This document shows positions 60,333-64,000 of a stretch of 64,000 nt of DNA, in pieces. Source of the stretch: JAIOSM01 sp964565415 (lineage in GTDB: Bacteria > Desulfobacterota > Desulfobacteria > Desulfobacterales > Desulfobacteraceae); contig CAZMEX010000010.1 of the NCBI GenBank assembly GCA_964565415.1, forward strand, positions 1 to 64,000, read 5' to 3'. The notes beneath the pieces are model-generated. The model was not told where the DNA came from, did not search any database, and saw nothing but the letters and a program-made list of their open reading frames with translations. Each line of letters opens with the position of its first letter. The first letter of the stretch is position 1. Position numbers and translations under genes: made by a program.

Positions 60333-61103
60333 TTATAAAACCTTTGCATCTTCTTTTAAAATTTTAATAAGCTCGGTTGTCTGATCGTCCACAGATCCTT
60401 TAAGCATAGTTGCTCTGGATCGTTCAGACACAATTTCGAGTTTTTCAATCACAACTTTACCTTTAGATGCATCAATATCAAGGTCTGAAAATTCAATCTC
60501 TTCAATCTTTTTTTTCTTGGCTTTCATGATGTCTGGAAACTTTGGATATCTTGGTTCATTTAATCCTTTTGTGGCACCTACTACACAGGGGAGACTCATC
60601 TCAATAACCTGCTTTGCACCGCCCCCGGTTTCTGTTTGAACAATTGCTTTCCCATTGTCAATGGTCAAAGCAGAAACTTCATTTACTACAGGTAGACCTA
60701 AAGCTTTTGCAAGACGATATTGAGTCTGAAAACTCTCTGTATCAACAGACCCTTTTCCTGTAAAAATCATATCTGGCAGCCCATCTTTATCCATGGCTGC
60801 TTTTAAAGCCTTTGCTGTTATATCACTGTCCAAAAACTGGCTCTCTGTTTTGACAAGAATTGCTCTGTCTGCTCCCATTGCCATGGCGCTTCTGATGGTT
60901 GTGGCAGCTTCAGGCTTCCCCACAGTCACAATAACTACTTCACCACCCTCTTTTTCAACAAGGGTAACTGCCTCTTCCAGACCAATCTCATCATAGGGGT
61001 TTGCTACAAATTTAATCTCCGTGTCGTCAAAGGTATTATCCCCGGTAAGCTTTATACTGGCTGCTGTATCAGGCACATGTTTGACACATACAAAAATTTT
61101 CAT
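60333..61103 (-). CDS. etfB: Electron transfer flavoprotein beta subunit
   Basis: A 256-residue ETF beta chain that holds AMP or a second FAD. Recognisable segments are CVKHVPDTAASIKL at the N-terminus, NPYDEIGLEEAVTL, the AMGADRAILV turn and the signature LPCVVGATKGLNEPRYPKFPDIMKAKKK. Whether it is a bifurcating type cannot be decided by eye. It starts 13 bases after the flavoprotein gene, with AAAGGA upstream, within the same minus-strand unit. Confidence 0.95.
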   Translation of the reverse strand: MKIFVCVKHVPDTAASIKLTGDNTFDDTEIKFVANPYDEIGLEEAVTLVEKEGGEVVIVTVGKPEAATTIRSAMAMGADRAILVKTESQFLDSDITAKALKAAMDKDGLPDMIFTGKGSVDTESFQTQYRLAKALGLPVVNEVSALTIDNGKAIVQTETGGGAKQVIEMSLPCVVGATKGLNEPRYPKFPDIMKAKKKKIEEIEFSDLDIDASKGKVVIEKLEIVSERSRATMLKGSVDDQTTELIKILKEDAKVL

Positions 61104-61116
61104 ATATTTTTTCCTT

Positions 61117-63537
61117 TTAACTCTTCATTTTTTCATTTTCAGGGTCATAGAGCGGCATGGTAACAACCTCTGCACTCCTTGCCCGTCCCAGGATCTCCAC
61201 GTCCATTTTTGTTCCGGCTTTAGCAAACTCTGGGCTTACATATCCCAATGCAATACTTTTTTCCACTCTGTGACCATAACCGCCTGAGGAGGTCATGCCT
61301 ATGCGCTCACCATCTTTCAAAATCGGGTTATATCCCCAGGGGTCTGAATCTGTTGCTTCAACCACCAGGCAGACAAGTTTTAAAGGGATACCCTCCTCTT
61401 TTCGCTTTTTCACACCCTGTTTACCAATAAAATCATCTTTATCAAGCTTTACAGTCCAGGCAACATTGGTCTCAAGGGGAGTATGATGAACATTCATCTC
61501 ACTCTTCCAGGCAAGATATCCTTTTTCAAGACGCATGGAATCCATGGCATGCATACCAATTAATTTAATATCAAACTCTTTGCCTGCTTCCATTAAGGAG
61601 TTGTAAATTGAAATCTGCTGTTCAATGGGATGAAAAATCTCAAATCCCAGTTCTCCCACATAGTTCATGCGGTTGATGCGACATTTTGCCCTGCCCACAT
61701 AAATTTCCTGGCTGGTTGAGAATTTAAAGGTATCTTTTCCCACATCCCCATAAACTATTTTTTCCAATACCTTTCGACTGTCAGGTCCCACAAGAACCAG
61801 GCAGCCCATTTTATAGGTAAGGTCATCCATAAGGACAGATCCGTCTGTGGGAAGATTGGTAAGCATCCAGTGCTGATCATGCTTTTTGCCGACACTTGCT
61901 GTCACACAAAAGAACTCTTCCTCATTAACACGGGTTATGGTCATATCAGATTTGAAATTTCCATTATGATCCAGCATGGGGCTTAATGCAATTTGTCCAT
62001 CTTTCTCAGGAACCTTCTGGCAGGTCATATTATTGAGCCAGGCTTTGGCACCCTCTCCTGAAATCCTGGTTTTCGCAAAACGGGTAAGATCGATGATGCC
62101 CACCTTATTCATGGCATGGCGGCATTCATTACCAACATGCTTGAATGCGTTGGAACGTCTCCAGGAGGGTGTTTCATAAAGATCTTCACCTTCAGGAGGA
62201 AAATAATTGGGGCATTCCCAGCCATAGTAGTCACCAAATACTGCATTGGCTTTTTTCTGGTATTCATAGATCGGGCTTGTTCTGTTTGGTCTTGCAGCAT
62301 CCCTGAACTCATTGGGAAAGAAGGTAGAATAAAGTCTTGGATAGATGTCAGCAATTTTTTCATGGTTATATGCCCAATTGGCATGGGAGCCGAATCGTCG
62401 CGAATCTACATGCCACAGATCAATTTCCGGTTCACCATTCATGATCCATCCGGCAAGATAATGCCCTATACCACCTGCCTGGGTAATACCAAAACTGTAA
62501 CCGCAGGCCTGGAAAAAATTTCTTAAAGGTGCTGCAGGACCAACAAGGGGATCACCATTAGGTGTATACGTAATGGGACCTGCTGTGACATGTTTAAATC
62601 CAGTATCTCCCAGGACGGGGAACCTTTCCATGCCTGCCTCAATGCAATCAGCAATATTATCAATATCCGGGTTCAGCTCCTCCTGGGCATAATCCCAGGG
62701 AACACCACTCTTTTTCCACTGCTGTCCATTTGCCTCATACATTCCTAAAATCAAGCTGTCCATCTCCTGTCTCAGATAGACGGATTTATCTGGGTCGCGA
62801 ACCAGAGGAAGCATGGTATCTCTCTTTTCAACTGCATTGATTGTTTCATAAAGAATGTGTGTATGGGCAATTGCAATGGAAGGAATCTCAATACCAACCA
62901 TTTTTGAAACCTCAGGAGCCCAGAGCCCTGCAGCATTTACCACGTATTCACACGTGATATCCCCTTTATCAGTTTTAACTATCCATTCGTCAGATTTTTT
63001 CTGTTCAATGCCAGTGACCATGGTGTGAAGATTGAGTTCTGCACCGTATTTTCTGGCGCCTTTTGCCATGGCCTGGGTCATGGAGTTGGGATCAACATCC
63101 CCGTCATCAGGCCAGTAAAGACCACCTAAAAGTCCATCTGTATTCATCAAGGGGTGGAGTTCGCCCATCTCTTTTGGTGTTACAAAACTTACATCCAGAC
63201 CAAGACAGCGATTCATAGAGTAATAGTATCCAAGCTCATCCATTCTACCGGGATTATCTGCCGTACGAATAGAACCTGTGGTATGCCAGCCTGAAGGCTG
63301 CCCCGTCTCTTTTTCCAGCTGCTTGAATATTTCTATGCTCTTCATATTTACCTGGGTACAATAAAAGCTTGGGTGGTAAAAAGATACATTCCCAGCAGCC
63401 ATCCAGGTTGAACCTGAAGTTAATTCATGCTTTTCAACCAGAACAACATCTTTCCATCCATATTTTGCCAAATGGTATGCAACACTTACACCTATGGCAC
63501 CGCCACCTATTATCACTGCCCTTGCATTGGTTTTCAT
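61117..63537 (-). CDS. Dimethylglycine/sarcosine dehydrogenase-like flavoprotein with folate (GcvT) domain
   Basis: An 806-residue enzyme. An N-terminal DAO-type FAD domain (about residues 1-390, IIGGGAIGVSVAYHLAKYG) is followed by an aminomethyltransferase (GcvT-like) domain (about 430-800, GAKAWLNNMTCQK and LGYVSPEFAKAGTK). Such enzymes oxidatively demethylate N-methylated amines and transfer the released formaldehyde unit to tetrahydrofolate, with ETF as acceptor. In dimethylglycine and sarcosine dehydrogenases a His in STWHAAG holds FAD covalently; here it is Met46 (STWMAAG), so the flavin is probably not covalent. Substrate unknown. It lies 50 bases downstream of the permease gene. Confidence 0.88.
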   Translation of the reverse strand: MKTNARAVIIGGGAIGVSVAYHLAKYGWKDVVLVEKHELTSGSTWMAAGNVSFYHPSFYCTQVNMKSIEIFKQLEKETGQPSGWHTTGSIRTADNPGRMDELGYYYSMNRCLGLDVSFVTPKEMGELHPLMNTDGLLGGLYWPDDGDVDPNSMTQAMAKGARKYGAELNLHTMVTGIEQKKSDEWIVKTDKGDITCEYVVNAAGLWAPEVSKMVGIEIPSIAIAHTHILYETINAVEKRDTMLPLVRDPDKSVYLRQEMDSLILGMYEANGQQWKKSGVPWDYAQEELNPDIDNIADCIEAGMERFPVLGDTGFKHVTAGPITYTPNGDPLVGPAAPLRNFFQACGYSFGITQAGGIGHYLAGWIMNGEPEIDLWHVDSRRFGSHANWAYNHEKIADIYPRLYSTFFPNEFRDAARPNRTSPIYEYQKKANAVFGDYYGWECPNYFPPEGEDLYETPSWRRSNAFKHVGNECRHAMNKVGIIDLTRFAKTRISGEGAKAWLNNMTCQKVPEKDGQIALSPMLDHNGNFKSDMTITRVNEEEFFCVTASVGKKHDQHWMLTNLPTDGSVLMDDLTYKMGCLVLVGPDSRKVLEKIVYGDVGKDTFKFSTSQEIYVGRAKCRINRMNYVGELGFEIFHPIEQQISIYNSLMEAGKEFDIKLIGMHAMDSMRLEKGYLAWKSEMNVHHTPLETNVAWTVKLDKDDFIGKQGVKKRKEEGIPLKLVCLVVEATDSDPWGYNPILKDGERIGMTSSGGYGHRVEKSIALGYVSPEFAKAGTKMDVEILGRARSAEVVTMPLYDPENEKMKS

Positions 63538-63587
63538 AATTATTACTTCTCCCTAATTAATTCTTATTCAATCTCTACTCTTTTTAC

Positions 63588-64000
63588 TCAACTGCCTGCC
63601 CCATTAAAAAAATAACGTAACACTCTGTTTTTAGGTTTCCGTATATGTTTGTCATAAAAATAAGCAAATCCGCCTGGATAGTAAATCATTACCAAGATCA
63701 GAACCAGGGCGTATATGATAAGGTTCAGTCCCGGTAGATTGGATAAGGAAGACCTGACAATCTCCATAAGAAATATAAAGGGGAACGCAATGACTGCTCC
63801 TCCCCACAGACTCCCTCTTCCACCGATATATGCCACTGCAAGGACTTCAACTGTTTTTCCTGTATGCATGACATCTGGAGTCAGGATACCGTAAAAATGA
63901 GCATAAAATCCGCCCAGCACACCTGCTATGGCACAAGACATACTAAAATTAAACACCCGGTAATATACTGGATTGATTCCTGAGGTTCTGGCAGCATCCA
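63588..64000 (-). CDS. Branched-chain-type ABC transporter permease (LivM family), partial
   Basis: C-terminal part of a membrane permease; the reading frame stays open to the window edge (DAARTSGINPVYYRVFNFS continues upstream of the first visible start). The conserved EAA-like loop is the AARTSGIN segment, followed by GLLGFYAH-like helices, VLAVAYIGGRGSLWGGAVIA and the terminal NLIIYALVLILVMIYYPGG. Such permeases import branched-chain amino acids, urea or other polar amines. Its position upstream of the demethylation genes suggests it imports the methylated substrate. The binding protein, second permease and ATPases must lie beyond the window. Confidence 0.88.
   Translation of the reverse strand, partial: DAARTSGINPVYYRVFNFSMSCAIAGVLGGFYAHFYGILTPDVMHTGKTVEVLAVAYIGGRGSLWGGAVIAFPFIFLMEIVRSSLSNLPGLNLIIYALVLILVMIYYPGGFAYFYDKHIRKPKNRVLRYFFNGAGS

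Noticed and set aside
1..64000. CRISPR arrays, insertion sequences, integrases or prophage genes
   Set aside because: I looked for regularly spaced repeats, transposase or integrase motifs and terminal inverted repeats and saw none.

Overview
The window is AT-rich chromosomal DNA from an anaerobic bacterium, most likely a sulfate-reducing Desulfobacterota of the Desulfobacteraceae type. This is inferred from gene content: oxygen-independent ribonucleotide reductase with its activase, a tungsten-type aldehyde:ferredoxin oxidoreductase, acetate and propionate activation, an MttB-family corrinoid methyltransferase with electron-transfer flavoprotein, and many 4Fe-4S or flavin enzymes. No 16S gene or other decisive marker is present. 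A run of exactly 100 N (10668-10767) marks a scaffold join, so the source is a draft assembly.

Layout. 1-5814 (minus strand) is a protein-quality operon, trigger factor -> clpP -> clpX -> lon, followed by a tRNA-Val cut by the window edge. 5958-6185 holds a truncated amidase remnant. 6272-10969 (plus) is an aldehyde oxidoreductase neighbourhood: 4Fe-4S protein, FAD oxidoreductase, AOR, gap, ThiS/MoaD-like carrier. 10991-13262 (minus) is the threonine-to-glycine pair kbl-tdh. 13425-17607 (minus) carries an EEP-family phosphodiesterase, a LysE/RhtB exporter, an unknown protein, an aminotransferase and a YigZ protein. 17728-20681 (plus) holds an acyltransferase, shikimate kinase and a helix-turn-helix/PBP-like regulator. 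20706-24806 (minus) holds alanine racemase, nrdG and nrdD, the last with a pair of NrdR-box-like sites upstream. 24930-25761 holds a small membrane protein and a Nudix hydrolase.

26036-33654 (plus) is the most unusual block: two different SNF2-family ATPases and a cysteine-tailed protein of unknown function, with overlapping reading frames. No nuclease, methylase or phage gene is next to it. I consider it the best candidate for an undescribed system.

33876-42094 (plus) is an acyl-CoA operon resembling leucine degradation: acyl-CoA dehydrogenase, methylglutaconyl-CoA hydratase, methylcrotonyl-CoA-carboxylase-beta-like protein, HMG-CoA-lyase-like protein, XRE/cupin regulator, acetoacetyl-CoA synthetase, methyltransferase. 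Several catalytic residues depart from the textbook leucine enzymes and no biotin carboxylase is present. 45084-56947 (plus) is an acetate/propionate module: acetyl-CoA synthetase, propionyl-CoA synthetase, sodium:solute symporter with a 28-residue companion, a membrane PAS/exonuclease protein, a LemA protein, a cNMP/CBS/DUF294 protein and a response regulator. A similar 13-base motif lies upstream of both operons.

56949-64000 (minus) appears to be a methylated-amine module. A LivM-type permease (partial), a dimethylglycine/sarcosine-dehydrogenase-like flavoprotein with a folate domain, EtfB, EtfA and an MttB-family methyltransferase are followed by a thymidylate-synthase-family protein. The likely logic is uptake of an N-methylated compound, oxidative or corrinoid-dependent demethylation, electrons to ETF and methyl groups to folate or corrinoid carriers; the substrate cannot be named from this window.
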